A stretch of DNA of 64,000 nt from assembly GCA_039190895.1 (NCBI GenBank), contig JBCCXY010000003.1, positions 21,726-85,725 on the forward strand, written 5' to 3'. Source of the stretch: Ovoidimarina sp039190895 (GTDB taxonomy: Bacteria > Pseudomonadota > Alphaproteobacteria > Rhodobacterales > Rhodobacteraceae). Positions within the stretch are counted from its first letter, which is position 1. Every line of letters starts with the position of its first letter. The notes beneath the pieces are model-generated. The model was given only the letters and a program-made list of their open reading frames with translations, searched no databases and was not told the origin of the DNA. A program made the translations under genes and the position numbers. Positions 50,314 to 59,292 of this stretch are shown here, piece after piece.

Positions 50314-51562
50314 TCTCGGCGATCCCTTCGGCGCTGACATACCAGGTCTGGATACAGTTGTTGTGGTAGACGGAGTTCTCGCCGCGCTGTTCGCGGAGCT
50401 GGTCTTTGGTCGGCTGGACGTAACCGGTGTCGTCGATCGCCCGGGCCTGCAGCAGCATCGGCGCACCGTCCCAAGTGGTGTCGAGGTAGAAGCGCGTCAG
50501 GGCCTTGGTGTCGCCCTGTTTGCCAAGGCGCGCGGTTTCCCACGTGATGCCGCCGTCTTTGGAGACGTCGACGCGGGTGATCTGGCCGTGACCCGACCAG
50601 GCGAGACCCGAGATCACCATTGGCCCGGCCCCGTGTTTGATCGGCATTTGCGGGCTGGGGGAGGTGATGACGGACTTGGCGTCCATCACCCACGTCCATT
50701 TGCGGGCGGTGCCGTCAGCGTAGACGTCGGTGTACTTCGAGGTCTCCTCACGGCTTTCCACCGCCCTATCAACGACCTCCACCCGGCGGAGCCACTTGAC
50801 CCACATGTTGCCTTCCCAGCCGGGGACGACGAGGCGGACGGGGTAGCCATGCTCCATCCGCAGTGCTTCGCCGTTGGCCTTGAAGGCGACGAGGACGTCG
50901 TCGAGCGCTTTCTCCATCGGGATGGAGCGGCCGTTCGAGGAAGCGTCGGCGCCTTCGACGTAGACCCATTTGTCGGGGGAGATATCGGCGCCTGCCTCTT
51001 TCAACAGGGTGCGGAGAGGGATGCCGGTGTATTCCATGTTGTGGATCATGCCGTGCGTGAACTGGACGCCGTTGAGCTGGGCACCGGCCCATTCCATGCC
51101 CGTGTTCGCGGCGCATTCGCAGAAGTAGACGTGGTTTTCGCGGGGGAAGCGTTCGAGGTCGTCGTAGGTAAAGACGAGCGGGCGGTCGACCAGGCCGTTG
51201 ATCATCAGGCGGTAGTCTTCCTTGCGCAGTTCGATGGCGCCGGAGTGATGCCGTTCGAAGGCGCAGCCCTGCGGGGTGATCGTACCGTCGAGCGCGTGGA
51301 TCGGGGTGAAGTTTATCGACGATATGGGCGAGGCCGTAAGCCATTCGACATTGCGGCGGACGACGTGGCTTTCGAAGCTGATGGGCATGCCGTAGGGCGT
51401 CTCGTCGACGCCAGCGCCTGTCCAGGACGTCCAGTCCTGCAGCTCGGTGATCAGCGGGTCGGGCGTGCCTTCGGCGGCGGCGGCGCCTGCGACCGATCCG
51501 GCGGCGATGGCGGCGCTGCCGCGAAGGAAGGTGCGGCGGGACGGCTTGAACGTGTAATCCAT
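50297..51562 (-). CDS. soxC: Sulfane dehydrogenase molybdenum subunit SoxC
   Basis: This 421-residue molybdopterin protein of the sulfite oxidase family is exported by Tat (PSRRTFLRGSA). The Mo-ligating cysteine is in YFCECAANTGMEW. The dimerisation domain follows (WTWVMDAKSVITSPSP, GLAWSGHGQITRVDVSKDGG). With SoxD it oxidises the sulfane sulfur on SoxY during thiosulfate oxidation, allowing complete oxidation to sulfate without sulfur globules. It lies 15 bases after soxB. Confidence 0.95.
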   Translation of the reverse strand: MDYTFKPSRRTFLRGSAAIAAGSVAGAAAAEGTPDPLITELQDWTSWTGAGVDETPYGMPISFESHVVRRNVEWLTASPISSINFTPIHALDGTITPQGCAFERHHSGAIELRKEDYRLMINGLVDRPLVFTYDDLERFPRENHVYFCECAANTGMEWAGAQLNGVQFTHGMIHNMEYTGIPLRTLLKEAGADISPDKWVYVEGADASSNGRSIPMEKALDDVLVAFKANGEALRMEHGYPVRLVVPGWEGNMWVKWLRRVEVVDRAVESREETSKYTDVYADGTARKWTWVMDAKSVITSPSPQMPIKHGAGPMVISGLAWSGHGQITRVDVSKDGGITWETARLGKQGDTKALTRFYLDTTWDGAPMLLQARAIDDTGYVQPTKDQLREQRGENSVYHNNCIQTWYVSAEGIAENVEVS

Positions 51563-51577
51563 GCGCGGTCTCCATGG

Positions 51578-53275
51578 TTAGACGCCGACAACGTCGACGC
51601 TGGTGTTTTCGGGCACCGTCACGGTGCCGAGCTTGCGGATGTGGCTTTCGACCACGTCCCAGATCTGCGGGCCTTCGGTGCCCTCGTTGACGCTTGCCCA
51701 ACCCGCGACGACATAGTTGCGCGCGGGGTCGATGGGCTCGCCGGTTTTTAGGAGGGTCATGTTCGAGATCCGCTGCCCTTGCGGCTTGGACACGTCGATG
51801 CGGTAGCCGAGGCCACCGGTGCGGACCATGTCGCCGCCCTGTTGGTAGTAGGGGTCGGGATTGAAGATGTTGTCGGCCACATCCTCCAGCACGACCTTCA
51901 GGAAATCGCCGGTGAACTCGGTGCGGTAGACCTTGCCGTAGGTCATGGAGGTGACGCCGAAGATATCCTCGCGGGTGATGTCCTGCCCCGGGATCAGCGA
52001 CGGACCCCAGCGGACGCCAGGGCTGAGCGCGATTTCGGCGTCGCGTTCGCTGAGGAGGGCGTCGCAGATCAGGTCGTCCCAAGTGCCGTTGAAGTTGCCG
52101 CGGCGGTAGAGGAGCGTGTCGGTCTGGCCGACGACCTCGGTCATCTCCGCAAGATACGGTGCGCGCTCGGCTTCGATGGCGGCGGCGACCTCGGAGTCGG
52201 GGGTGATCACGTCGGCGAAGATTGGGATCAGTTTGGTGCGGTAGCCCATCATGCGACCGTCGCGGATGTCGAGGTCGACGCGGCTGACGAACTTCCCGTT
52301 GGAGCCCGAGGGGACGATGATCGTCTCGCCCACCAGCACGGGTTCCGGCAGCGCGTCGTGGGTGTGGCCCGACAGGATGACGTCGATCCCCGGCACGATG
52401 CTGGCCATCTTCTTGTCCACGTCAAAGCCGTTGTGGCTGAGGACGACGACGCATTCGGCCCCGGCGGCGCGGACCTCGTCGACCGTCTCGGCCATGGTCT
52501 CATCCCGGATGCCGAAGGAGTATTCGGGGAACATCCAGCGCGGGTTGGCGATTGGCATGTAGGGGAAGGCCTGGCCGATGACGGCGATCTTGGTGCCACC
52601 GCGTTCGAACATCTTGTAGGGGGCGAAGAGTTCGGCGGGTTCGTCCCATTCGGCGTCGAAGATGTTCTGGCCGAGGGCGGCGAAGGGCAGGCCTTCGACG
52701 AGTTCAGCGACACGGTCGCTGCCCAGCGTGAACTCCCAATGGAAGGTCATCGCGTCGGGGGCGAGCTGGTTCATGACGTTGACCATGTCCTGCGCCTGCG
52801 TCTTCCAGGTGGTGTACGAGCCGTGCCAAGTGTCGCCGCCGTCCAGCAGGATCGCGTCGGGGCGATCGGCCCGGATGGCCTTGATCACGGTTGCGACGCG
52901 ATCAAGGCCACCCACGCGCCCGTAAGCTTTGGCCAGGGAGGAGAAGTCGCCTGAGCTGAGCGCATAGTGGCTGGGGCTGCCGTCGTCGATGCCGTAGAGC
53001 TTGCGGAACTCGGCGCCAGTGATATGGGGCACGGCGCCCTTGTTTTCGCCCACGCCGATGTTGATCGAGGGCTCGCGGAAGTAGATCGGTTTGAGCTGAC
53101 CGTGGATGTCGGTGATGTGGATGAGGGAGACGTTGCCGAAGGTTTCAAACTCAAGCAGCTGATCCTGGGTAAGCGCCTGTTGGGCGCCGAGGCGGGCCCA
53201 GTTTCCGAACCCGGACGCGCCGACGATGGCCGACGCGGCCATGCCCATTTGCAGAAAATCGCGACGCGAGGTCAT
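51578..53275 (-). CDS. soxB: Thiosulfohydrolase SoxB
   Basis: This 565-residue dimanganese hydrolase of the 5'-nucleotidase family releases sulfate from SoxY-bound thiosulfonate. It has a Tat signal TSRRDFLQMG and the metal motifs HITDIHGQLKP, LDGGDTWHGS, MTFHWEFT, SHNGFD and SGHTHDALPEP. It has full family length and no damage. It follows soxA after an 81-bp gap with a hairpin. Confidence 0.96.
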   Translation of the reverse strand: MTSRRDFLQMGMAASAIVGASGFGNWARLGAQQALTQDQLLEFETFGNVSLIHITDIHGQLKPIYFREPSINIGVGENKGAVPHITGAEFRKLYGIDDGSPSHYALSSGDFSSLAKAYGRVGGLDRVATVIKAIRADRPDAILLDGGDTWHGSYTTWKTQAQDMVNVMNQLAPDAMTFHWEFTLGSDRVAELVEGLPFAALGQNIFDAEWDEPAELFAPYKMFERGGTKIAVIGQAFPYMPIANPRWMFPEYSFGIRDETMAETVDEVRAAGAECVVVLSHNGFDVDKKMASIVPGIDVILSGHTHDALPEPVLVGETIIVPSGSNGKFVSRVDLDIRDGRMMGYRTKLIPIFADVITPDSEVAAAIEAERAPYLAEMTEVVGQTDTLLYRRGNFNGTWDDLICDALLSERDAEIALSPGVRWGPSLIPGQDITREDIFGVTSMTYGKVYRTEFTGDFLKVVLEDVADNIFNPDPYYQQGGDMVRTGGLGYRIDVSKPQGQRISNMTLLKTGEPIDPARNYVVAGWASVNEGTEGPQIWDVVESHIRKLGTVTVPENTSVDVVGV

Positions 53276-53328
53276 TTGTCTTCAGGCTCCCTAAGACAGT
53301 ATTGCAGTGATATCAGGATGTTAGGTGC

Positions 53329-53349
53329 GGAGGCCCGAAAAGGGCCTGC
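53329..53349 (-). promoter_or_regulatory. Intercistronic stem-loop between soxA and soxB
   Basis: An AGGCCC / GGGCCT inverted repeat with a 5-base loop and flanking partial pairing lies just after the soxA stop. It may shield the soxXYZA message from decay or partly attenuate soxB. There is no strong T-run. Confidence 0.45.
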
Positions 53350-53356
53350 CGCGATG

Positions 53357-54205
53357 TCAGTTGCGGACGGATGGTCCTTCGACGCTGAGGCCGTTGCCGC
53401 GAGAGGCGACGTAGAGCTCTAGCGCGATGAATTCGGGTGAGCCGGGTGAGAACGTCTCGGCCCGGGTGTCGCGCACGCAGCCTTTGAACCTGGCGTGCAC
53501 CGAATTCAGCTTGGTGTTTTTCAGGCGGTAGGTCGGGAAACCGTTGATGTGGCCCTGGCTGAGATGGTCGGCGCGGATCATCTGGCCATAGCTTTGCTCA
53601 TGGCAAATGGCGCAGGACATTTCGAGCTGGCCGGTTCGCGTATAATACAGCTCTTTCCCTTGTTCCCATGTGGATTTGGCCGGGCCATCAATGGCGACGT
53701 TCACTGGCATCCCGCGCGACACGGATGAGATCAGGGCGATCATGTCCGTCATCTGGCCGCCGGTGTAGCTCCACTTTTCGGCGCCCATACGGGTTTCGCG
53801 GCAATTGTTGACCTCCATCTCCAGGGTCGTGACCATACCCTTCTCTTCGTTCCACTTCGGATAGACCGCGCGCAGCCCGGCCATCTGTTCGGGCGCGCCG
53901 TGGCAACCGGCGCAGGACGCCGCGGCTGAGCCTTCCGCCGTTTCCCAGGCGACCATCGCGTTCTCGACGCCGAGCATGCCGGGGTTATCGAAGTCGTCCG
54001 TCTGAACCGCTTGGGTTTCGTCCGACCGGAAGCGCCAGCCCGAATAGATCGTGCTGATGTTTTCCATATGCGCGGGCGCTGCGGTTTCGGTCACCATTTC
54101 GATTTCGCCGTTGACGACGAGCTGGTCTTCGTCCGGTCCGGCCCAGACCGCCCCACCGGCCAGGCCAACCGCCATCACCAGCCCTAAAGTTGTTCGTTGC
54201 TGCAC
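53357..54205 (-). CDS. soxA: Dihaem c-type cytochrome SoxA
   Basis: This 282-residue subunit of SoxAX joins thiosulfate to the SoxY carrier cysteine. Two CxxCH sites (CAGCH and CAICH) make this the dihaem type. The conserved active-site cysteine is in FKGCVRDTRAE, and the signal peptide ends near VWA-GP. GTG 54205 was chosen because a strong GGGAGGAAAGG ribosome site precedes it; the longer open frame to 54304 overlaps the soxZ end. Confidence 0.95.
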   Translation of the reverse strand: MQQRTTLGLVMAVGLAGGAVWAGPDEDQLVVNGEIEMVTETAAPAHMENISTIYSGWRFRSDETQAVQTDDFDNPGMLGVENAMVAWETAEGSAAASCAGCHGAPEQMAGLRAVYPKWNEEKGMVTTLEMEVNNCRETRMGAEKWSYTGGQMTDMIALISSVSRGMPVNVAIDGPAKSTWEQGKELYYTRTGQLEMSCAICHEQSYGQMIRADHLSQGHINGFPTYRLKNTKLNSVHARFKGCVRDTRAETFSPGSPEFIALELYVASRGNGLSVEGPSVRN

Positions 54206-54246
54206 GCCTTTCCTCCCTAGTTTTGCGTGTTGGCTACGTGTGTCGG

Positions 54247-54576
54247 TCAGCTTATGGCGATCTCCTTTGTTTCTTCGTAGACGGAGCCGTCGTCGTCGTA
54301 CCAAGTGAACGTGAAGGCGCCGGCCTCGGGCACGACGGCTTCGAATTCAAAGAACGGGTTGGTCGAGATTGCGGGTTCCATCGCGACGTCGATGACGTTC
54401 TGGCCATTAAAGTCTGCCGTGAAGCGGTTGATGATCGAGCGCGGGATGACGTTGCCGTCCTTGTCCTTGCGCTGGCCGCTTTCCATTTTGTGGCTGATGA
54501 GCGTCTTGATGGTGATGGTCTCACCAGCTGCTGCCGTCTTGGGGACCTTCACGCGGGGTCTTACACCGTCTGCCAT
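54247..54576 (-). CDS. soxZ: Sulfur carrier complex subunit SoxZ
   Basis: This 109-residue immunoglobulin-like protein pairs with SoxY in the periplasmic SoxYZ carrier. It has RVKVPKTAAAGETITIKTLISHKMESGQR and ends in EETKEI. It has no signal peptide of its own, as usual, since SoxZ is exported bound to the Tat-bearing SoxY. The gene lies between soxY and soxA. Confidence 0.95.
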   Translation of the reverse strand: MADGVRPRVKVPKTAAAGETITIKTLISHKMESGQRKDKDGNVIPRSIINRFTADFNGQNVIDVAMEPAISTNPFFEFEAVVPEAGAFTFTWYDDDGSVYEETKEIAIS

Positions 54577-54598
54577 TTGTGTCTCTCCTGTCCTTGGA

Positions 54599-55021
54599 TC
54601 AGCCGCCGCAGCCGCCGATGGTGACTTTCACTTCGGCCTTGGCCATCTGGAACGAGCCGTCTTCCATCTTGGCGACCGCGATCACGTTCTGCGTCTGCGC
54701 GAGGCGGATGCGGGTCGACGCGCTGCGCGAGGCGCTGAGCGGGCCGAACCTGAACGTGGCCACGTTCGGGACGGGGTTTCCGTCTGCGAAGAGGCTGATC
54801 TCGACCGCGCCGGGCGCTTCGACACCGATGGGGACGGTGTTGCCGTTCTCGGCGATTTCGGGCGCGATCAGTTTGACGGCGCCGTCGCCCATGTCAGCGC
54901 CGCCCGTCAGTTCGGCAATTGCGTCATCGGCGAGGCTGGCGAATGCGGGGAGGCCCGCGACGCTCGCCAAGGCGACGGTGCCGGAGCCGAGCGCGAGGAT
55001 CTTTCTTCGTGTCAGTTCCAT
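54599..55021 (-). CDS. soxY: Sulfur carrier protein SoxY
   Basis: This 140-residue carrier has a C-terminal swinging arm ending in GGCGG, whose cysteine holds the substrate during thiosulfate oxidation. The Tat-type signal is LTRRKILALGSG, cleaved near AFA. ATG 55021 was chosen because GGAG lies 6 bases upstream; ATG 55033 is a possible alternative. It sits between soxX and soxZ. Confidence 0.95.
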   Translation of the reverse strand: MELTRRKILALGSGTVALASVAGLPAFASLADDAIAELTGGADMGDGAVKLIAPEIAENGNTVPIGVEAPGAVEISLFADGNPVPNVATFRFGPLSASRSASTRIRLAQTQNVIAVAKMEDGSFQMAKAEVKVTIGGCGG

Positions 55022-55043
55022 AGTGAACTCCATTTTTGGAAGA

Positions 55044-55520
55044 TCATTCTTCTTTCAGTGTAACGAGATACGCCACAACATCTTCGATTTGCTGTGCGGT
55101 CAGCAAGGGCTGCACTTCGCCATCGCCGTGCGCCTCACCGGTGAAGGCGTCGCCGAGGCGGATGAAGCCTTCGGTTTTGTAGAATGAGGGCATGCGGCTG
55201 TCGGGGAACATGATCTTGGCGTTTGCTACGATGCCGCGCAGTTCGGGAACCGTCCAGCGGTCGGCCACGCCATCGAGTGCGGGCCCGATTTCCCCATGGA
55301 ACGGCAGGTGTGAGAGGGCCGTGACCTGATGGCAGGCGATGCAGTTGCCTGCGCCCTTGTTCATGATTTCTGCCCCGACTGCGGGGTCGCCGGGCGTGCC
55401 GGATAGGGACACCTCAACGGCGCCGTCGACATACTTGACGTCGGTTGGCTTGACTGTCTCAGCCGACGCCAAAGACGCGGCCAGAAGACTGGCGAGACCA
55501 ACTCCAAGTGCGTATCTCAT
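55044..55520 (-). CDS. soxX: Monohaem c-type cytochrome SoxX
   Basis: This 158-residue cytochrome c subunit of SoxAX has signal peptide MRYALGVGLASLLAASLASA and haem site NCIACHQV. The probable axial Met is in DSRMPSFYKTEGF. ATG 55520 was chosen because GGGAGG lies upstream; ATG 55532 overlaps that site. It is the first gene after a 105-bp gap with a SoxR-type operator, so it should start the soxXYZABCDEF transcript. Confidence 0.95.
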   Translation of the reverse strand: MRYALGVGLASLLAASLASAETVKPTDVKYVDGAVEVSLSGTPGDPAVGAEIMNKGAGNCIACHQVTALSHLPFHGEIGPALDGVADRWTVPELRGIVANAKIMFPDSRMPSFYKTEGFIRLGDAFTGEAHGDGEVQPLLTAQQIEDVVAYLVTLKEE

Positions 55521-55584
55521 AATTCCTCCCATTACGATTCCGCTTATTTTTCTTGCAGCCTACGGCACGCGGGCGCGACTTGGC

Positions 55585-55614
55585 AATACATTTTCAAATT
55601 CTTGATAATGTATT
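55585..55614. promoter_or_regulatory. SoxR operator candidate upstream of soxX
   Basis: An AT-rich inverted repeat has perfect outer arms AATACATT and AATGTATT around a 14-base centre containing TTCAAATTCTTGA. It lies 65 bp before soxX. The core ATACATTTTCAAA is repeated at the soxV/soxS promoter. SoxR of related bacteria is known to bind two sites in the corresponding sox promoters. Confidence 0.75.
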
Positions 55615-55625
55615 CGTCTGCGCGG

Positions 55626-56366
55626 TCAGCCGATGGTGCTGAACCACGGGATGTGGTCGAGCATCCATTGGGCGATGATGTTGATGGAGTTGGTGGCGAT
55701 CAGGACGCCGAACAGGATCAGAAGCGCGCCCATGAGCTTTTCGACAAGCCCGAGGTGACGGCGAAAGCGGGCCATCCAGGCCATGAAGGGGCCGACGAAG
55801 AGGGCGGCGGCGATGAAGGGGAGAGTCATGCCCAGGCCGTAGATGAAGAGGAGTGTAGCCCCCTGCCCTGCCGTCTCTTGCCCCGCCGCGGAGAAGAGGA
55901 TCGTCGCGAGCACGGGGCCGACGCAGGGTGTCCAGCCGAAGGCGAACGCGAGGCCGATGACGTACGCGCCGAGCAGGCCGGCGTTGGTGGTACTGCCTGT
56001 GTCGGTGCGGAACTGGCGGTAGAGGATGCCGATGCGGACGATGCCGAGGAAGTGGAGGCCCATGGCGATAATGATCGCGGCGGCGATCCAGCGGAGGATG
56101 TCGAAGTATTCGCGGACAAGGCTGCCGAACAGTGTGGCGGTCGCGCCGAGGCCGACGAACACCGTGATGACACCCAGCGCAAAGCAGCAGGCGGCGAGGA
56201 AAGCGCGGCGGCGCACGGGCCACGTGATTTGGGTGTCCTCGGAGATTTGATTTGCGCTGACCCCCGCGAGGTAGCTGAGGTAGAAGGGTACAATGGGAAG
56301 GATGCAGGGTGACAGGAATGACAGCAGGCCTGCCACGAGAGCGCCGATGGCCGTGATCTCTAGCAT
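55626..56366 (-). CDS. soxV: CcdA-family thiol transporter SoxV
   Basis: This 246-residue membrane protein of the CcdA/DsbD family has six helices and paired redox cysteines (FLSPCILPIVPF and GWTPCVGPVLA). It carries reducing equivalents from cytoplasmic thioredoxin to the periplasm, where they keep SoxY cysteine reduced. No soxW thioredoxin gene follows; soxS, divergently encoded, may be the partner. It is upstream of soxX on the same strand but separated by the soxX promoter. Confidence 0.92.
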   Translation of the reverse strand: MLEITAIGALVAGLLSFLSPCILPIVPFYLSYLAGVSANQISEDTQITWPVRRRAFLAACCFALGVITVFVGLGATATLFGSLVREYFDILRWIAAAIIIAMGLHFLGIVRIGILYRQFRTDTGSTTNAGLLGAYVIGLAFAFGWTPCVGPVLATILFSAAGQETAGQGATLLFIYGLGMTLPFIAAALFVGPFMAWMARFRRHLGLVEKLMGALLILFGVLIATNSINIIAQWMLDHIPWFSTIG

Positions 56367-56382
56367 GACAGGTTCGCCGCCC

Positions 56383-56410
56383 TATACATTTTCAAAAATT
56401 AGATTATGTT
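56383..56410. promoter_or_regulatory. SoxR operator candidate between soxV and soxS
   Basis: The sequence begins TATACATTTTCAAA and ends TTATGTT, with an AT-rich imperfect inverted repeat. It shares ATACATTTTCAAA and the TTATGT/AATGT side with the site before soxX. It sits between the divergent soxV and soxS genes, where SoxR would control both. Confidence 0.72.
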
Positions 56411-56443
56411 TGAGCATCGATTGGGTCAATCGATGAGGCACCC

Positions 56444-56806
56444 GTGCTGAGGGCCGCTTTGACAGCGCTGGCGTTGTGCGTTCCCGTTGCGGTGAGCGCC
56501 GATACCTATTTGCTGATGGCAGAGGAAGACGGCTGCTTTTGGTGCGCCCGGTGGAATGAGGAAATCGCCGAGATTTATCCCAAAACCCCAGAGGGACGCG
56601 CGGCGCCGCTGCGGCGGTATGACCTTTACGGCGACACGCCCGATGTGGCATTCGAAAAGCGAGTTCGGTTCACCCCCACCTTTATTCTGATCGACGATGG
56701 CAGAGAGGTTGGCCGGATCGAGGGCTATCCAGGCGAGGATTTCTTCTGGAGCCTTCTTACGATGATGTTCGACCGCGCCAACGTCCCTTTGGACGGGGCG
56801 GGTTGA
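56444..56806 (+). CDS. soxS: Periplasmic thioredoxin-like protein SoxS
   Basis: This 120-residue exported thioredoxin-fold protein has signal peptide LRAALTALALCVPVAVSA and active site EDGCFWCARW. SoxS in Paracoccus reactivates SoxYZ by reducing oxidised SoxY cysteine, with electrons from SoxV. GTG 56444 opens the signal peptide. It is followed 3 bases later by the soxR leader and is co-transcribed with soxR. Confidence 0.9.
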   Translation: MLRAALTALALCVPVAVSADTYLLMAEEDGCFWCARWNEEIAEIYPKTPEGRAAPLRRYDLYGDTPDVAFEKRVRFTPTFILIDDGREVGRIEGYPGEDFFWSLLTMMFDRANVPLDGAG

Positions 56807-56824
56807 ACCATGGGAGAGCTCAGC

Positions 56825-57184
56825 ATGAACGCCCAGACCCCGCCGTCGCGCCTGCCGGTCTTTCACGACGATCTGAGCCCGGAAGATACCGAGAAGATGA
56901 TGTCTAACGCCGAGAAGGCGGCGAGCTTTCTCAAGGCGCTGGGGCATGAGGGGCGGCTGATGATCCTGTGCCATCTGGCGTCCGGCGAGAAGTCGGTGAC
57001 GGAGTTGGAGCGCCTGCTGTCGGTCCGCCATGCCGCCGTTTCGCAGCAGTTGACGCGGCTGCGGTACGAGGGCCTCGTGAAGCCCCGCCGGGATGGCAAG
57101 GCGATTTACTACAGCTTGACAGACGACCGACCGAGACAAATCATGGAAGTTGTCTACGACTTGTTCTGCAGGGACGAGGACTGA
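56825..57184 (+). CDS. soxR: ArsR-family sulfur-responsive repressor SoxR
   Basis: This 119-residue winged-helix repressor has recognition helix VRHAAVSQQLTRLRYEGLV. Cys49 (ILCHLAS) and Cys115 (LFCRDED) are 66 residues apart, the same spacing as the persulfide-sensing pair of SqrR/BigR-type regulators. It should derepress sox genes when sulfane sulfur links the cysteines. ATG 56825 was chosen because GGAGAG lies upstream; ATG 56810 is also possible. Its likely operators are the two inverted repeats at the soxV/soxS and soxX promoters. Confidence 0.92.
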   Translation: MNAQTPPSRLPVFHDDLSPEDTEKMMSNAEKAASFLKALGHEGRLMILCHLASGEKSVTELERLLSVRHAAVSQQLTRLRYEGLVKPRRDGKAIYYSLTDDRPRQIMEVVYDLFCRDED

Positions 57185-57223
57185 CCGGACGCCCCAGCTA
57201 GCGTTCGGTTCGGGAGGAAACGA

Positions 57224-58276
57224 ATGCTGGACCTGCTGGGAGAGGCGAACTCTGCCGCGTTCATCGGGTTGCTTGGCGGGATCGCTCTTGGCCTGGCTGC
57301 GCGCATCGGGCGCTTTTGCACCTTGGGGGCCATCGAGGACGTACTTTACGGCTCGGATGACCGGCGTCTGCGGATGTGGGGCATCGCCATTGGCGTGGCG
57401 ATCATCGGATCGCATGTCGCGCTGGCGCTGAACCTGTTCGACTTTGGCCAAAGCGCCTATGTCGCGCAGGTCTGGAACCCGGTTGGCACGATCATCGGCG
57501 GGCTGATGTTCGGCTATGGCATGGCGCTGGCTGGCAACTGCGGGTACGGCGCGCTCGCCCGGCTGGGCGGCGGGGACCTGCGGGCATTTGTCATCGCGCT
57601 TGTCATGGGTCTGTCGGCCTACTTCGTGATGTCGGGCCCGTTGGCCCATGTGCGGGTCTGGCTTTTCCCGGCCGGGGCCGAGGCGGCGTCGGGTCAAAGT
57701 TTCACTCAGCTTGCGTCAGGTCTTGGAGTGTCGCCTTTGCTTACCGGGCTGCTGATCGGTGGTGGCCTGATTGCCGTAACTCTGGCGAAGTCAGAGATGC
57801 GCAAGTCGTATGGTCACATCTTTTGGGGTGCCGTGGTCGGGCTTGCTATCGTTTCGGGCTGGGTGGGCACGTATTGGATCGCGATGACCGGGTTCGCGGC
57901 AGAGCCGATTGAGACCCACACCTTCGCTGCGCCGATTGGGGATTCGATCATCTACGGGATGACGGCGTCCGGGAACGCGTTGTCATTCAGCGTGGGGTCG
58001 GTGGTGGGCGTGATCCTTGGGGCGGCGCTTGGGTCGTATGCCAAGGGGCGGTTCAGGTGGGAAGCGTGCGATGACCCGCATGAGTTGCGGCGCCAGATCC
58101 TGGGCGCGGCGATCATGGGGCCTGGTGCGGTCCTCGCCGTAGGGTGTAGCATCGGTCAGGGGATCTCGGCGTTTTCGGTCCTGTCGTTCAGTGCGCCGGT
58201 GGCGTTCGTGTCAATCTTTGCCGGGGCGGCGCTTGGGTTGAAGCAGCTGATCTCTGGCTTCACGCCTGCGGAATAG
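57224..58276 (+). CDS. soxT: YeeE/YedE (TsuA/SoxT)-family sulfur compound transporter
   Basis: This 350-residue membrane protein of the YeeE/YedE family has about nine helices. It has the thiol motifs RFCTLGA, GNCGYGAL and GCSIGQG, which in TsuA relay thiosulfate through the membrane. ATG 57224 has GGGAGGAA upstream. It lies just after soxR, which matches the SoxT position in other sox clusters, so it likely moves a sulfur compound that acts as substrate or inducer. Confidence 0.9.
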   Translation: MLDLLGEANSAAFIGLLGGIALGLAARIGRFCTLGAIEDVLYGSDDRRLRMWGIAIGVAIIGSHVALALNLFDFGQSAYVAQVWNPVGTIIGGLMFGYGMALAGNCGYGALARLGGGDLRAFVIALVMGLSAYFVMSGPLAHVRVWLFPAGAEAASGQSFTQLASGLGVSPLLTGLLIGGGLIAVTLAKSEMRKSYGHIFWGAVVGLAIVSGWVGTYWIAMTGFAAEPIETHTFAAPIGDSIIYGMTASGNALSFSVGSVVGVILGAALGSYAKGRFRWEACDDPHELRRQILGAAIMGPGAVLAVGCSIGQGISAFSVLSFSAPVAFVSIFAGAALGLKQLISGFTPAE

Positions 58277-58279
58277 ACG

Positions 58280-59215
58280 GTGGCCGCGAAGACCGTCGTA
58301 TCCGAGTTCATGGACGAGGCCGCGCTGGACGGGTTCGGGCCGGGGGATGACGTCGTTTACGATCCGGCTCTGGTGGATGCGCCCGACGCGTTAAGGGCGG
58401 CCGTGGCGGACGCGGATGCGCTGATCGTGCGGAACCGGACCCGCGTTGACGTGGCGCTTCTTGAAGGGGCGCCGGGCCTGAAGGTCGTGGGGCGTCTGGG
58501 CGTCGGTCTTGAGAACATCGATCTGGAGGCGTGTGCCGCGCGCCGTGTGCTCGTGCGGCCTGCGGCGGGGGCGAATACTCAGTCGGTCGTCGAGTACGTG
58601 ATCGGTGCGATGCTGATGCTGCGCAGGGGCGTCTTTGCCTCGACGTCGGAAGTGGCGTCAGGCGCGTGGCCGCGCGGCGAGCTTGGCCAAGGGGGCGAGG
58701 TGTCTGGGCTGACGCTGGGGCTTGTGGGCCACGGGGCAATTGCGCAGGCGGTGGCGCAGGTTGGCCGTGCGCTGGGGATGTCGATTGCCGCGTTCGATCC
58801 GTTTCTGGCGGAGGCCGATCCGGCGTGGTCGGGCGCCCGGTCCCTTAGCCTGGGAGAACTTCTGAAGACGGCGGATGTTGTGTCGGTCCATGTCCCGCTG
58901 ACGTAAACGACTGCGGGTTTGCTTGGGGCCGAGGCGCTGGCACTGATGCGCGCAGATGCACTTTTGATTAACACGGCGCGGGGAGGAGTCGTGGATGAGG
59001 ACGCGCTTGCAGCTGCGTTAAGGGTCGGCCGGCTGGGCGGGGCGGCGCTGGATGTGTTCGCGGACGAGCCGTTGCAGGGCGGCGCGGCGGAGCGATTCAT
59101 GGACTGTCCGAACCTGATCCTGACGCCGCATATCGCGGGGGTGACCCGGGACGCTAACGAGCGGGTCAGCCGTGTCACCGTTGAAAACGTGCGCGCCGTT
59201 CTGCGCGGGGAATAA
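58280..59215 (+). pseudogene. slcC: SlcC-like (S)-sulfolactate dehydrogenase, interrupted by stop codon
   Basis: The frame encodes a D-isomer-specific 2-hydroxyacid dehydrogenase of 311 codons with VVSEFMDEAALDGF, GLVGHGAIAQAVAQ and the catalytic NTARGGVVDE, ALDVFADEP and LTPHIAG blocks. TAA at 58904-58906 interrupts VHVPLT and TTAGLLGAEAL; one codon change (such as GAA to TAA) would do it. The rest of the frame is intact to 59215. The start resembles (S)-sulfolactate dehydrogenase SlcC, and the following TTT transporter genes fit a sulfolactate locus. Either a recent pseudogene, a read-through case or a sequencing error. Confidence 0.82.
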
Positions 59216-59292
59216 GTGGCTAGAACGAAGAACACGATCCGCCTAGGGTCGACGAACAACAAGAAAAACATCTCATACTGGGAGGAAATACT

